A stretch of DNA of 64,000 nt. It comes from Ailanthus altissimus (taxonomy: Eukaryota; Streptophyta; Magnoliopsida; Sapindales; Simaroubaceae). This document shows, piece after piece, positions 49,804-61,944 of this stretch. How positions within the stretch are numbered: position 1 is the stretch's first letter; every line of letters begins with the position of its first letter. The stretch lies in NCBI GenBank assembly GCA_946807835.1, contig OX327711.1, forward strand, positions 12,621,501-12,685,500. The letters run 5' to 3'. A model generated the notes under the pieces. The model did not search any database. It was not told where the DNA came from and worked only from the letters and a program-made list of their open reading frames with translations. A program made the translations under genes and the position numbers.

Positions 49804-49872
49804 ACTTAATTTCTATTACATTATGATACCTTTTTTAATGATGATTTTTAATCAAAGCTTTATTTGTAGATA

Positions 49873-51618
49873 ATGGATTCAGATTCAAGTTTAATTGGTA
49901 ATAATTTTGTGGACTTCTATTCTCAATCAAATTCTGAGGACGATCATGAGAAGGATCCGGGTAAGAAAGAAAAAAATTCCTTTCTGCCACGCTCTAAAGA
50001 AAAAAAGAGAAAGCTTGTGCCACATGCATCGGCACAAAGATCGAAAGTATGATTGCACTTAAAAAAAAGTAAAAAGTTAACAGACAAAGCAAAGTGTAAT
50101 CATTGTGATAAGTTGATTAGTTGTCATTCAGTGCTTCATGGAACTAGTGGTATGTCAAAACACTTAAAGAGATGTGTCGAGTTTAACAAGAAGGTGATTG
50201 ATGATCAACAACTAGCTTTTGGTAAAGAACCTACTGGAGAAGAAGGAGAGGGTAGTAATGCTGTATCCAGAGGATAGAGTCAAGCTGGATGTCGAGAAGC
50301 TTTTGTTAAAATGATAGTGATGGATGAGCTACCTTTTGGTTTTGTGAAGAATGTTGGGTTTCAATATTATAACAGCGTGGCAGTTCCTAGATTTGATATT
50401 TTATCTCATAAAACCATAACAAGAGATGCAATTGAGTTGTTTGGTTTAGAGAAAGGCTTATTGAAGAGTTTAATTAGTGGGCAACGAGTAAGCTTGACCA
50501 CTGACAATTGGACTTTTATTTATAATAATAGTTATATGGTTGTTACAGCTCACTTTACAGATATTCATTGGCATTTGCATAGGAGGATTTTGAGCTTTGC
50601 CCCTATTTTAAATCACAAAGGAGATATAATCAGGAAACAGTTGGAGGATTGTTTGTTAGATTGGAATATTATTAAAGTATTTTGTGTAATAGTTGATAAT
50701 GCAAGTGCTAATGATGTTGTCTTATCTCACTTGAAGAAAAGATTGAAAAGTCGGAGAGAAGATTCTTTGGTTTTGAATGGGGAATACATGCATGTGCGTT
50801 GTTGTGCGCACATTTTAAACTTGATTGTAACAGATGAGTTGAAGGATTTAAATGAGAGTGTGATTTCTATACAAAACGCAATAAAATATGTTAGATCTTC
50901 TAGATCGCGCTTGCAAGCCTTTAAGTATTATGTGGAAAGGGAGAAAATTGAGTATAAGGGAAGCGTAGTGTTAGATGTGCCAACTAGATGGAATTTGACC
51001 TACTTAATATTGATGACTGCATTGAAATTTTAAAAGGCTTTTGATTTAATAGCAGATGATGATCATTTATATGAAAGTTATTTTTTAGAGGAGGAAAATG
51101 GAAAGAGAAGACAAGGGCCACCAGTTAGTTCAGATTGGGAGAATGTTGAGCATTTTGTGTTATTTTTACAATCTTTCTATGAAGCAACATTAAAATTCAG
51201 TGTTTCATTAAGTGTTACCTCTACAGATTGTTTCAATGATATTTGCATGATACATTCCTGCTTAACAAAAATGAGTCAAAGTAATGACTTTTTTTTGGGA
51301 GACATGGCAAACAAGATGAGGTTAAAATTTGATAAATATTAGAAATCCAGTGAGAAGATTAATAAGATTCTGATAATAGGTACTTTACTTGATCCATGGC
51401 ATAAGATGCAGTTCGCTAGATTTTGTTTTGCAAAACTCTTTGGTAATGACAGTGCAAGAATTGAAGAAATGAAATATCTTAGTAAAGAGTTATTGTTTAG
51501 GCTTTATGAAGCTTATAGTGCATTGCATGGCAAATCACAGTGTGGTCATATTCTTGATTCATTTTGGAGTTCGCTAACTCCAAAAGTAGTTGAGGGCTTG
51601 ATATGTGGGCAAAATTGA
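49873..51618 (+). pseudogene. hAT transposase (BED zinc finger, RICESLEEPER/Ac type), nonsense-mutated
   Basis: One continuous frame from the ATG at 49873 to 51618, interrupted by in-frame stops at 50050 (TGA), 50275 (TAG), 51031 (TAA) and 51340 (TAG), but with no frameshift. The BED finger is seen in KCNHCDKLISCHS and SGMSKHLKRC. The transposase body has LTTDNWTF, RILSFAPI, VIVDNASAND and CCAHILNLIV, then VPTRWNLTY. LIIGTLLDPWHKM marks the start of the C-terminal region. The hAT dimerisation domain (hATC) expected after it is absent: after 51618 the frame breaks up. At 50050 (after RSKV) and 51340 (after KFDKY) related proteins have Trp, so TGG to TGA/TAG changes explain the stops. The copy is inactive. 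Confidence 0.88.
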
Positions 51619-53950
51619 ATATAATCTTTGCTTTTGGTAGATAAAGCGAAGCGAGAAGAATGATTGCTTGCAGATATTGAATATTATGATCAAACTAGAA
51701 ATAGGTAAAATAATGTGAATTACTATAATAAAATTCAAATATTTATACTTATGTGCATACATTTTTACTTTTTTTTTTCGTGTAGAGTTTGCTTATTTGT
51801 CAATGCATGAGCGTCCACGGGCACCGGCACTACATCAGCAATAAATCATGTTATTTATATTTAATCGTGGTATGCTTGGAGATATCCTTTTTATATGAAG
51901 GTTCCCCGATGAGTTTTGGAGTTTAACTAATGCTTCATAAATTATTAAATTTTGGATTTAATCTTTATTTTGATTTGTATTGCTTTCTGTAATATTGTTA
52001 ATTATTATGTTATATTGTAGTTAGTTATGATATATGAATGTGAATTTAGCATGTTATTATATTCAATCAATGGAATGTCCAAAATAATGGGAGATTCTGT
52101 CAAATTTTTTTTAAAAATATGACAATAACAATATTTTACGCCATTGAATTTTAATTGAAACGAATCAATTTCAAAAGTAATCAAATTATAATATTTCTAC
52201 TTCACGTAATTTATGTTCAAATAATAACATTTAACACAATTCAAATGCATAATATTTAACGTAATTAAAATCGAAATAACATTTCAATTTAAAATATTTA
52301 ACGTATTTCAACTTGAATTGAATTTACTATGACAAAATTTTAAGTAATTGAATTTGGAATGAATCGATCTTAAAATGACAATAACAATATTTTACGCCAT
52401 TGAATTTTAATTGAAACAAATCGATTTCAAAAGTAATCAAATTATAATATTTTTACTTCACGTAATTTATATTCATTTTGAATCTAGAATAATAATATTA
52501 ACAAATTTGTTAAATATTATAATAATTATTAAATTTAGAATACTTCAATTTGAATTTAACATTAACAAATTTCTGATCCGACCCGAATCGTCCTGATCCG
52601 TCCAGAACCCAACCCGAAAAGTCCCGAACCGTCCCATCCCGAACCCAACCTGAAAAGTCCCGACCCGTCCCGTCCTGAAACAGACTCAAAAAGTTCCAAA
52701 CCGTCCCGTCCCAAAACCGACCCGAAAAGTCCCGACCCGACCTGAAAAGTCTCGAGCTCGAAATGGCACCTTTTCAAAGCAATTTCAAAAAAAAAATTTG
52801 GGCATTCCTGTCTCGAACCGATTTGGGTCGGGAATTGTCCCGACCTGAAATATGTCTCGAACGGGACACATTTCTCAATCCTGATCGGGTTCGGAATTCC
52901 CGAACCCAAAAATGCCCACCCCTAGTTATGGTAGGGAGAGTATGTGAATTTGTCGGGAGTTTTTTCAAGTATTCTTCTTGGTTCCCGTCGTCTCCATCCC
53001 TCAGTAACATCATTATTTTGTCACAAAGTTTCAAGTTCTTATTTTGATAGTTATCAATTTTTTCTATTAGTTTTGTAATAAAAGTTGTCACTTCGGGAAT
53101 GAGTTCATCGCCCAAAGTAGTAAGTTCCTGAGAATAGGATCCTTCGAATTAGTTTTCAAGATGGTCAAGTTGCTCAGTTGCGAAGTCATGTTTAGTTAGT
53201 TGTCTGGATGAGTAATCTAGTGGTTTAAAGAAGGATTTTGTGTTTAGAATAAGAAATATTTAGCAACTTTCCCACAAACGGTGCTATTGAAGTTCCTAGA
53301 TTCAGGAACCTCGAGAAATTACTTCCGTGCCCTTGAGTCTTTAAAGGAATTCCAAGAATGATATTGTCTTCTTTATTCGATAATGGCGTGAGAACAAGAC
53401 CGTCATCTTACAAGAAAAAAAAAATACTCTAATACTTAAGTCAATAACAAGACAAGAATTCGAGTGCTATGTGTATGGAGTGTTTCAATAAGCAATTAAG
53501 AGGTTGTCGCTTTTGTTATAGAGTGCTTTCGAAGATTGCTAAAAAATCTCAAGAGTGCTTCGAGGGTTCTTTGTTGTATAGTCACTTGATGATCTAAGTT
53601 GCAAAAAAATTGCATGTTTATATAATGTTTGATGTTCAATCCGTAAAAGGATTATAATGGTACTATATGGTTTGTATTCTTTAGTGAATTAAATTTTTTT
53701 CTCATAAGAAAAGTTAAATAAGGATTCTCTTTTAATAAAGCGTGAAAGAATGATAAATTATATAAGGAGCAAAATTCAAACCTTACTTAAATTCTCCCCG
53801 TGTTTTGTTCTTTGAATTGAGAAAACACGAGGAGAGTTTGAGTTAATTCAGACTTATCTTTGTAAACGAATACAGATTGTACTGTTTAATTTTGAGAGCA
53901 TCTTCGTAATTTCAGCAACTGTAAGCCCCCTTATTTTGGTTTCTAGCTTG

Positions 53951-54212
53951 TTAATCCATTGACTTTGTCAATTCATAATTCTAACTTTGGTTTTTTTTTA
54001 ATAAATGACACTTAATTAGGTTCGTAGGCTTTATTGGACTTATTTCCACTTATAAGCCCAATATAAACAATAATAATTATTTAAATGACAATCCGCAAGT
54101 TTTTTTTTGGACAACACTCATACTCATTACAATCATATTTATCAAATTATCAAGCTCACACATATTCATACTCCTTACATAATGCTCACACTTACACTAC
54201 TCATCACAAATC
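53951..54212. other. Short spacer
   Basis: AT-rich sequence between the approximate outer end of Gypsy C and solo LTR copy 3. It includes the left target duplication AAATC (54208-54212). I see nothing else. Confidence 0.4.
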
Positions 54213-56280
54213 TGTTGGCGCAGCAGGATCTAAGCACGTGGGTGTATACATGTGCAATTGTGTCTATTGCCTAACGCAGTGGAAATATAAATTTTGTAAT
54301 AAACACAATAAATAAATATATTAATCACATTAATATATTTATAAAGTTAGAGAACTCATCAAACGTGTAAGGTTATACACGTATTTTTTCTGGAGTCCGT
54401 ATGGAGACTAACTCGCGTGCAGTTTTAGTCACCAATTCAGTGGGCTTGGTGATCTAGAACAGCAGCTTCATATTCAGCATGGGATTAACTCTTAATTTCT
54501 AAAATAATCGGGAGTGAATTTACATCCTTTTCTCCAAAAAGATAAGAAATGAAAAACTTGGAGCAATTTATAATTACTCCAATTGAAAGCAGAGAAAAAA
54601 AATAAAACAATTTCATTTTTCCTCTCTTCCTTTTTTTTTTCTTTTCTTCTTCTTTCTTTCTTCCTTCTTTCTCTTTTCTTTTTTCTCCATTTCTCCTCTC
54701 CTTCTCTCGGTCAAATGGCCAATTCTTGCTTTTCTTTCTTTCTTTTGCTTCTTTATATATATATATAAAATATAATATAATATAATAATATATATTATAT
54801 AATATAATATAAAAAGGAGAGAGAGAGAGAGAGAATGATCATTTAACAATTAAATAATCATAGTGTGTCATGACCATTTTGCCCCTCATGAATAGTTACT
54901 AACTTTACCCTCTAATAGGTCACACCAAATTTCACACTTAGATAAACTCAACTGAGGGTTTACAATACACTACGTGTCCTTATACAATTAATAAATAACA
55001 ATTATTAACTAATTATTGTATTTAACACTTAAATACAGACATGACGCATTCCCGTGGAATCGCTGAATATTGCTGGATTAAACAATTTAATCCGACACGC
55101 TGCCCTAGTGCACAACGAGTACACTCCATATCACGGGACTCCCTAGGTCTTACGCCTGATTCGTCAAATGGAACTATTCCATGAGTCCGTGAGCAATGCC
55201 CTACGCACACGTCACAGATATACAAATTAGCGCGTTGAACCATGCAAGCTGAGGTTACAACGCATACGTATAGTCCTTCCGTCATGATATTTTGGATGTG
55301 AGGGGATATAAATTATCACTGTCAAATCTCCTTGTGCTCATCCATATCTCATCTTCAGACTTGTATCTCACTGAACAATATGCGCAAACTCCTTTGCCAT
55401 ATTGTTCAACCCTGTCGGAACTCTTTCCCTGGATGATTGCTTATGGCCACAAGACTTTATAAGATACAGTCTCGAAGCATCTGGATATCAAACTCCATAT
55501 AAGAGCTGACGGATCCCGTATCTGTACGCACCGGACTCCATAAGCATCGGACCATACCCAGCGACATCCAGCGGTTATACCATAAAAGGTCTGTGACATG
55601 TGTGGAACCAAAGTATGGTGAATCACTTACAAGCCCATCGTGGCACTCAGGTCAAAGGACCACGTATACTACTCAACTCGAGAGAACCCTCCGTTGACGG
55701 CTTACATTGAATGTCTATCGGAGGCATTCGTGAGTCTATCACATATCCAGTCCTAACTGGATACCCATATGTCAATACGAGCTCCAAGCTCATGGTCGAT
55801 CAGGAACAACCATCTATACTCGACAGATACGACATATGCTGATCTATATATAAAAGAATATCCACCGACAGACCCATGTCGATAGAAATAGATCAGGGAC
55901 TATTATTCGAGAACATACTTGCGCAACATACATTTTCTGGCACCCGATTACAACTCTTGCAACTATGCAGTTACTAGTATATTCTCAGGTCTATGTCCCA
56001 TTACAAATAAGGCTCCAACTCTTGGATCTACTGAGTATTATAACTAACTAACACTTAACTGTATTAATATTTAGCAATTATATATCTCAGAATGGTTAAC
56101 TATGAGTCTTTATCTAAACCCTTTAGATCTGATCCGAACTCCTTCAGATCTATCATGTCTGTAATGTTACATGCATAATATCATATAATTTGGTATTAGC
56201 GATTTAATGAGAATGTACACTTGTATAAATACATAAGTATATGTACATTCAGGGATGACACGTAAGCATCGACCCTAACA
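54213..56280 (-). mobile_element. Solo LTR, family S, copy 3 (inverted)
   Basis: A 2068-bp segment that on the minus strand begins TGTTAGGGTCGATGCTTACG and ends CTGCTGCGCCAACA. It is flanked by the exact 5-bp duplication AAATC (54208-54212 and 56281-56285). It matches 37007-39254 over long stretches, for example the minus-strand words GATCTGAAGGAGTTCGGATC and AATGGGACATAGACCTGAGA. A pyrimidine-rich run at 54615-54710 and an (AT)/(GA) microsatellite at 54756-54834 lie in its U5-like half. No internal region is present. Confidence 0.92.
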
Positions 56281-56285
56281 AAATC

Positions 56286-57764
56286 AACTTTTAAAAGAAT
56301 GAAGTTAGCTTAGGGATGATGGCAAATTTAAATTTGAAAAAGTTTGAGAACTTAAAAAAATCTGAGTTTTTTTTAAAATATAAATTCCTTTTTCCTATGA
56401 TTTTGAGATTTGGATTTTTTCACACAACACAAAAACCCAAATTTTTCTCAGTTTCTAATTTTAACTTAAATAAAAAAAATTCATTTAGTAAATTTCTAAT
56501 TCAAAATTATTAAAATTATACTTTATTTTCAACAAGTGAGCACTAATTAATTATTTAATTATTTAAATTATTTATAGTATATTTGTGGCAAAAAATCATT
56601 ATTATTTTTTACATAAAAGAATTTCAAATTATTAATTGATTGACTTATTAATTTGAATTATTTGTATTTTAAATTTATAATCAAATCAGTAAAATTCGTA
56701 TTTACCACACTATCATGTTTCAAATTAATATAAAAAAATATTAAAAAAGAAAGACAAGTTGATGAAAATTGAAAGTTGAAGTTAAAATAATGTAAGAAAA
56801 TAAATTAAATTTTTTAATAATTATAAGAGGAAAAAATTAATTAAATTTAACACATATTTAATTATGAATATAAATTATACAATATAATCTAATAATTGCT
56901 TAAAAAAATAAACACTCTAAAAGTCTAAATTATATTTTAAAAAATTGAAAAATAATCTTTAAAAAAAAGTTTGGGTTAAAATTCAGGTTACCCAAATCCA
57001 GCCTACCCCTAAAATTTCAAATGCAATCCGAGTTTCAAGATAAGTAGCAAACTCATGTTATGAATCAGATTAGGATCTGAGTTTATCAAAACCTAAATCC
57101 AAATTTAAAAGTTATCATTCTTAAATTAGTTCAATCCAAACCCAATACTTTAATATTAAAACCATTTAACCAATGAAATGGTGAGCACGATCCGCAAGTT
57201 ATAATGTGCCAACGTTGATGCTGAATAATGATTTAAATAATTAAATCCACGAAAAAATCTCAAATACATCTATTATAATAGTGGTATACTGTACAATGAT
57301 TTTTTTTGCCATTTCGCATAATTAACAATAAATTCGAAACGATTTCAACTGAAGCCATTTCGTTATCAACAGAGTTGCCAGCTTAACATCCATATAAGAC
57401 AATACTTCTATTGAGTAGGACAAGAACTCGGAATTTTCAAACTTCATAAATAAAAAAAGTTTCACACTGACAAAAAAGACCTCCAACTATAGGTACACAA
57501 GAACTAACATAAACAACTTGACAACTTGAGGATTCTGAACTAATAAACAACTTGACAGAAAGATCTAAAATAACTTTTCATACTGACAAATTAAAGACCT
57601 GCAACGAAATCCAAAATTCTCTGATCACAAACTATTATTTGTCTGTAAAGAAATCCAAACTCACCCTTCACAATGTACAAAACCAACAACCTTACAGGAA
57701 AACTCTGTCCTTTTTTCATGTTATGAACATCACTTACAATTCATGACACACTCTAAAAACTCCT
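56286..57764. other. AT-rich intergenic region and 3' flank of CAT1
   Basis: No gene is supported up to the CAT1 stop codon at 57765. The last few hundred bases (about 57350-57764) probably include the CAT1 3' UTR. I could not choose a poly(A) signal with confidence. Confidence 0.45.
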
Positions 57765-60700
57765 CTAAGTAGTACTAGAATTTTTAATAGTATTATTATT
57801 GCTACCATTTACACCTCCTAAGCCGGATTCCGTCGTGGAAGAGACAATACCCTCCTCCATCTTCTTCCAGCCATCGCCAGCCTTGTTCTCTCCGGTCGCC
57901 TTTGCGGTATCATAAGAAGCATGTAATCCGAAGAATAAATAGTAAACCAGTAAAATTCCAGTCCAGATACCAAACCTTTCAAACGAAGCTCGATCTATTG
58001 ATCCGAGCAGGAACACATTGATAAAAATGGAAGCAGATGGCAGCCATGGCACCAATGGCACTCCCCATAGTTTTGGTTCCCTGGCTTTCGGAACGAGGGC
58101 AAGTCCCAAAGTTCCCGCGAACCAAATTGGCACTGTAATCACATAACCAATCCAACCATGTTCGCTGAGACCCCAATAAGTAGCAGTGGCAATAGAAGAA
58201 CTCAGAATCAGCAAAAGGCATAAAATGAGCTTGTTACGATTTGCATCTGTTGTCACTCCACTGACATAGTAGCGGCGAACAAGAAGACCGACAGCCACAA
58301 GCATGAAGATGAACAATGTGGAGATTGACAAAAGATTTGATAATATAGAAAGCTTAGTGAAGAAAGCAATGATTGCAGTGGCTGCGAGCATAACAACAGT
58401 TGCATTAACCGGGGTCCCGGTCTTTCCATTAACCTGAGCTAACCATGGTGGCATCATGTGGGTTCGAGCGATGTGTGTCAAATAACGAGCCTGACCAACA
58501 GCTGAAACAAGTAGAACTGTAGTCATACCTTTTAATGCTCCGAATGCAACAACATATTTAGCCCAGTCCCAACCGACAGCTTGAAATGCAATTGAAAATG
58601 GAGCATCAACATCGATCTGCTTGTAAGGCTGCATAAGGCATAAAGCTATAGCTAGCAAACAATAAGCGCCAGTTGTGACAACCATTGAACCAACAAGCCC
58701 GATTGGGATATCTTTAGCCGGGTTCTTGGTCTCCTCCGCCATTGTTGAGACAGCGTCGAAACCAACATAAGCAAAGAAAAGCACAGCTGAAGCCTTGAAA
58801 ATTCCACGGGCGCCGTAAGGAGCAAATAGTGTGTAGTTTTTGGAGTCAGCTTTGGAAAAACCGGCGATGATGATAAAGAGAATGATGGCAACGTGGATGA
58901 TTGAGGCAATGTAGTTGAACCGCGATGAGCCCTTTGTGCTGAGCACGGCGAGGATGCAAATGATGGCTAAGACTGCAACAGCAATGGGGTCAAGGTGGCC
59001 GTAGTCTTCGGGCATGCTGTGTACTACAACGCGGAAGTCGTCGGGGTGGTGGTTGCAAAGGGTGGCGAAGTAGGATGTCCAGGACCGGGCAACGGCGGCC
59101 CCACCGATGACGTATTCAAGGAGAATGTTGCCGGCGGCTATAAAAGCGACGAAGTCGCCTAACTCTACTCGTAAGTAAGCAAAGGAGCCACCTGCATGCA
59201 GAAGGAAATTAACGTATTGACGGAGCACAAAACTGAAGAGTAATGTTGATAATTCTTGAAGAAAGTTTATACAAACTTCAGTCCTTCACCTCTGTTGTAA
59301 TTATAAATTTGTCAAAATAATTTTTATCCTCGATTACTGACATCAGTACTTCAGTAGTGATAATTTATAAATTACAATAATTATAAATTTAACATGTAGT
59401 ATAATTTGATTGAAATAGTATCATTGAGATCATCACGCCTAGGACTTTTTACACGATTATGCTAATAAATGAAAAAAATTGAAACATATATCATGATTTT
59501 ATTAGATGATCTGTTAAAATTATATTACCTAAAATACTCTCTCAAAATAAACGTATAAATCACATGTCTTTATTGTTGTTTAGATAACATTATTTTATAA
59601 TTTAGACTCTAATAGCAAATATTAGTCTCAGAATAAATTTTCTAAATGAAATTGATGAGGAATTCCCCAAAAGTGAAAATAAAACACTATACATTGATGA
59701 ATAGAAAGAAAAAAAAAAAGAAATCATTGTTTATGCTATCAAATAAAAAAATTTAATTTGTAAAAAATAAAATAAAATAAAATGCTTCTAAAAAAGCTTA
59801 GGGTAATTATTAACAAAGTCCTCCTTATTTGCCTTAAAGTCAAATAATCTTTAGATTTGCAAACCAATCACATAATCCATGTTTTTAGTTGTATCAAATG
59901 TACGCACCTTGAGCAAAGTTGACTGTTAATTCCATTTAAAACCATGAGAATGAATAATACATATATGGGAAGGGATTTATAAGTAAACTAAGTTAAATAA
60001 AATTCAAAAATATTATAGGCTTTCTTAGGAAAGAGAAAAAAGAAAGATGTATTTTTATGATATAATTAAAAAGAATAAATAATTATCTTAAAACTTAAAA
60101 AAGTTATTAAAATAAAAGCAATTCATTTAGCAGATCATTAGCAAGTATAAAAACAGTAGAATTACGATAAAACCATTACGTTCCTTTCAAAAGGTTTCAT
60201 GATATAGTTAATAACATCATTTAAGTTTACAAGACCTTTTATTTAATTTTTTTAAAAGGTAGGTAATGGCCAGGGCTCATATACTTTTACCCACTACCTC
60301 CCACGAGTCGAACCTTGACACTACTCGCCATGCAATGAAATAAATCGAGCCACCGCCCCGTGGGGACATCTTTTATGTGATCTTGATGTGTCGTTGAAAG
60401 TCGTCCCATGATTTAAGAAGCCTTTTCGTTAAAGACTTTTGACTTAAAACTCCACCATAACTTTTCCACACCATACCTTGTCGTTTTACTGGAAAAAGTT
60501 CCGTAATCTTGTAGGATATTCACCAAGATTCTTCAAAACGTAATAAATTCTTCTTCTAAGGCATTTTTTCAAATCCTACAAGATACTTTCACTTCTTCTG
60601 TAACATACAGTAAATCAAATCCTAATTCCAATCCTTCCCAAAATTCGATTGATAGAAAGTTACTTTTATTGTATTTTTAAAACACAACTGTTAAATTATT

Positions 60701-61944
60701 TGACTCCTGAGTTTATATGTTTCCACAACTAGTAATTCTGCTCCAAAGCACCTCCCAAGTCACAACTATCATGGACTTAAATCATCCTAAAAATATTTAA
60801 ATAAATAAATCAATTATTATTAACATGCATTAACATATTTTTTAAAATATTAATATTATATCAAATTATACAATTGAAATCATACATCACATATATACGC
60901 TGGAATCTATACCTCTATAAAGAGAATCACAATAACTTTAATTACAATATATATACATATTTTGATCCTCTTTTAAAATTCGAATTCCTAACTTAATTTA
61001 AAATGTGCAATTGTTCTAAACGAGTACTAAAACATTTATAATGGTGTATCTATATGAAAAATCACTTTGAAATAAACACGTTAATTAAATACTTTTTCAT
61101 AAACACATTAAGTATCAAAGACTCCAAGTATCGTTTTAATTAAGAGTAATTTTCTCTATTTTAATCAAAATTTACCAAATAAACCATAAATGCTTTTATC
61201 CCTTTTCAAACAAGTTTATTGATCTCAAAGCTAAACACGTTTACTCAACTGATAATTCGTAATTATTACCTAAATTATATTTCAACTAAGAGTAATATTA
61301 AATATTTTAAATTATATTTTAAAAATAATATATTAAGTATATATTAAATATAATAAATAAATTTAAAATTTATTCTACTTTACTGTCTAATATTTATTTA
61401 ATAAATTATTTTTAAATACCTGACATTACTCTTTAAATAATCAAATCCTAATAAATGCATAAATCAACCGATAATATATTTAAAAAAATTAATAATAATA
61501 TTTTTTTTAAAAGTTCGAAGTTGTTACGGTACCTGCAACTGGAATCTCCACAGCAAACTCGGTGTAACAAAACACGGAAAGCATGGCCGAGATACCAGAT
61601 ACAACATACGACAAAACAACGGCGGGACCGGCGTCGTCGCGAGCCTCCAGGCCGGTGAGGACGAAAATTCCGGCGCCGATGACGGCGCCGATGCCGAACC
61701 AAATGAGATCCCACCAGGTTAGAGTCTTTTTCATCTCGTGTTCGCTTCTCCCTTTGATTTCGAAGAGCTCAGTGGTGTCAAGAGATCGTGTCAGGACCCG
61801 ATCCTTGAGCCGGAGAGGAGTCTCTTTCAATGCTCGGACATAATTGCCCCAGCTCTGAAACGATTCTTCCGGAAGAAAATCGTTTTTGGTGCATGAACAT
61901 CCCCGTTTTCTAAGCCCTTCGTCAGCTCCGTCGCTTACTCCCAT
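57765..61944 (-). CDS. CAT1: Cationic amino acid transporter, CAT1/AAT1-like (two coding exons)
   Basis: Coding exons are 61533-61944 and 57765-59191 (minus), with GT-AG splicing inside the Gly codon of IPVAGGSFAY. The product has 612 residues, close to the usual size of plant CATs. I chose the ATG at 61944 (MGVSDGADE); the frame is open 9 bases further but without an ATG. The cytosolic N-terminus RKRGCSCTKNDFLPEESF is typical of CAT1. Then come about 14 membrane segments of the APC superfamily, starting at WWDLIWFGIGAVIGAGIFVL, with conserved GSFAYLRVELGDF, FFAYVGFDAVSTMAEETKNP and WLPSASIFINVFLLGSI. The C-terminal tail (from about residue 560) is polar and Ser/Asn-rich. Members import basic amino acids by proton symport, mainly at the plasma membrane. 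Assignment to CAT1 rather than CAT5/CAT8 rests on the N-terminal and core motifs. No lesion is seen. Confidence 0.93.
59192..61532 (-). other. CAT1 intron, 2.34 kb
   Basis: The donor GTACCG (61532) and acceptor TGCATGCAG (59192) are clear. The intron is AT-rich with no supported gene. It contains a possible MITE at 61287-61432, and a less AT-rich patch at 60250-60365 that resembles a dispersed repeat (GAGCCACCGCCCCGTGGGG at the end). Confidence 0.7.
61287..61432. mobile_element. Possible small MITE in CAT1 intron
   Basis: The ends AAGAGTAAT and ATTACTCTT are inverted copies of each other, and the next 15-20 bases pair imperfectly. The element is about 145 bases and very AT-rich. The target duplication is ambiguous. 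Confidence 0.45.

Larger units (their letters stand above)
48344..52924 (+). mobile_element. hAT DNA transposon (Ac-like), 4.58 kb, nested in Gypsy C gag
   Basis: Inverted termini TAGGGGTGGGCA (48344) and TGCCCACCCCTA (ending 52924) are flanked by the exact 8-bp duplication GTTATGGT (48336-48343 and 52925-52932), which is diagnostic for hAT. Both subterminal regions (48360-48500; 52560-52915) are crowded with GACCCG/CCCGAACC-type words in both orientations, probable transposase-binding sites. The transposase gene runs on the plus strand, with a leader and introns before 49873. The element is broken by stop codons. Confidence 0.95.
43630..53215 (-). pseudogene. Gypsy C gag-pol, fragmented
   Basis: From high to low coordinates on the minus strand: gag start near 53190 (MTSQLSNLTIL), interrupted at 48336-52932 by the hAT, with gag resuming down to about 47190; aspartic protease near 46870-46790 (DGGSNADILYWEAF, where DGGS replaces the usual DTGS/DSGS); reverse transcriptase 45968-45600 (VDYTNLNKATPKDFFPL, then FLDLYSRYNQIKM, then the catalytic YIDD at about 45670); integrase 43956-43640 (MDIVGPLPIV, DMPQIIISNNG, SYPQRN). 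Stops and frameshifts occur throughout. Nothing is translatable as a working polyprotein. Confidence 0.82.
43525..53950 (-). mobile_element. Gypsy LTR retrotransposon C (minus strand), degraded, with nested hAT
   Basis: On the minus strand, gag, protease, reverse transcriptase, RNase H and integrase pieces follow in Gypsy order from 53215 down to 43630. A block at 53305-53400 (GAACCTCGAGAAATTACTTC, TTCCAAGAATGATA) is repeated at 43530-43628 and is the end of the LTR. The 5' LTR extends up to roughly 53950 and contains a minus-strand TATATAAACATG at about 53611-53622. At the other end only the last 100 bases or so of the 3' LTR remain, joined directly to integrase sequence. The outer limit of the 5' LTR is approximate. 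A hAT element occupies 48344-52924. Confidence 0.8.

Noticed and set aside
53290..53410. Reading the repeat shared by 43530 and 53305 as a tandem or independent repeat
   Set aside because: Its position at both ends of gag-pol in the same orientation fits LTR ends of one Gypsy element better.
54583..54849. Two overlapping low-complexity frames on opposite strands
   Set aside because: They are produced by a pyrimidine-rich run and AT/GA microsatellites within the third solo LTR.
61507..61843. Plus-strand and alternative-frame open reading frames over CAT1 exon 1
   Set aside because: They are shadows of the CAT1 coding exon, which has matching splice sites and transporter motifs.
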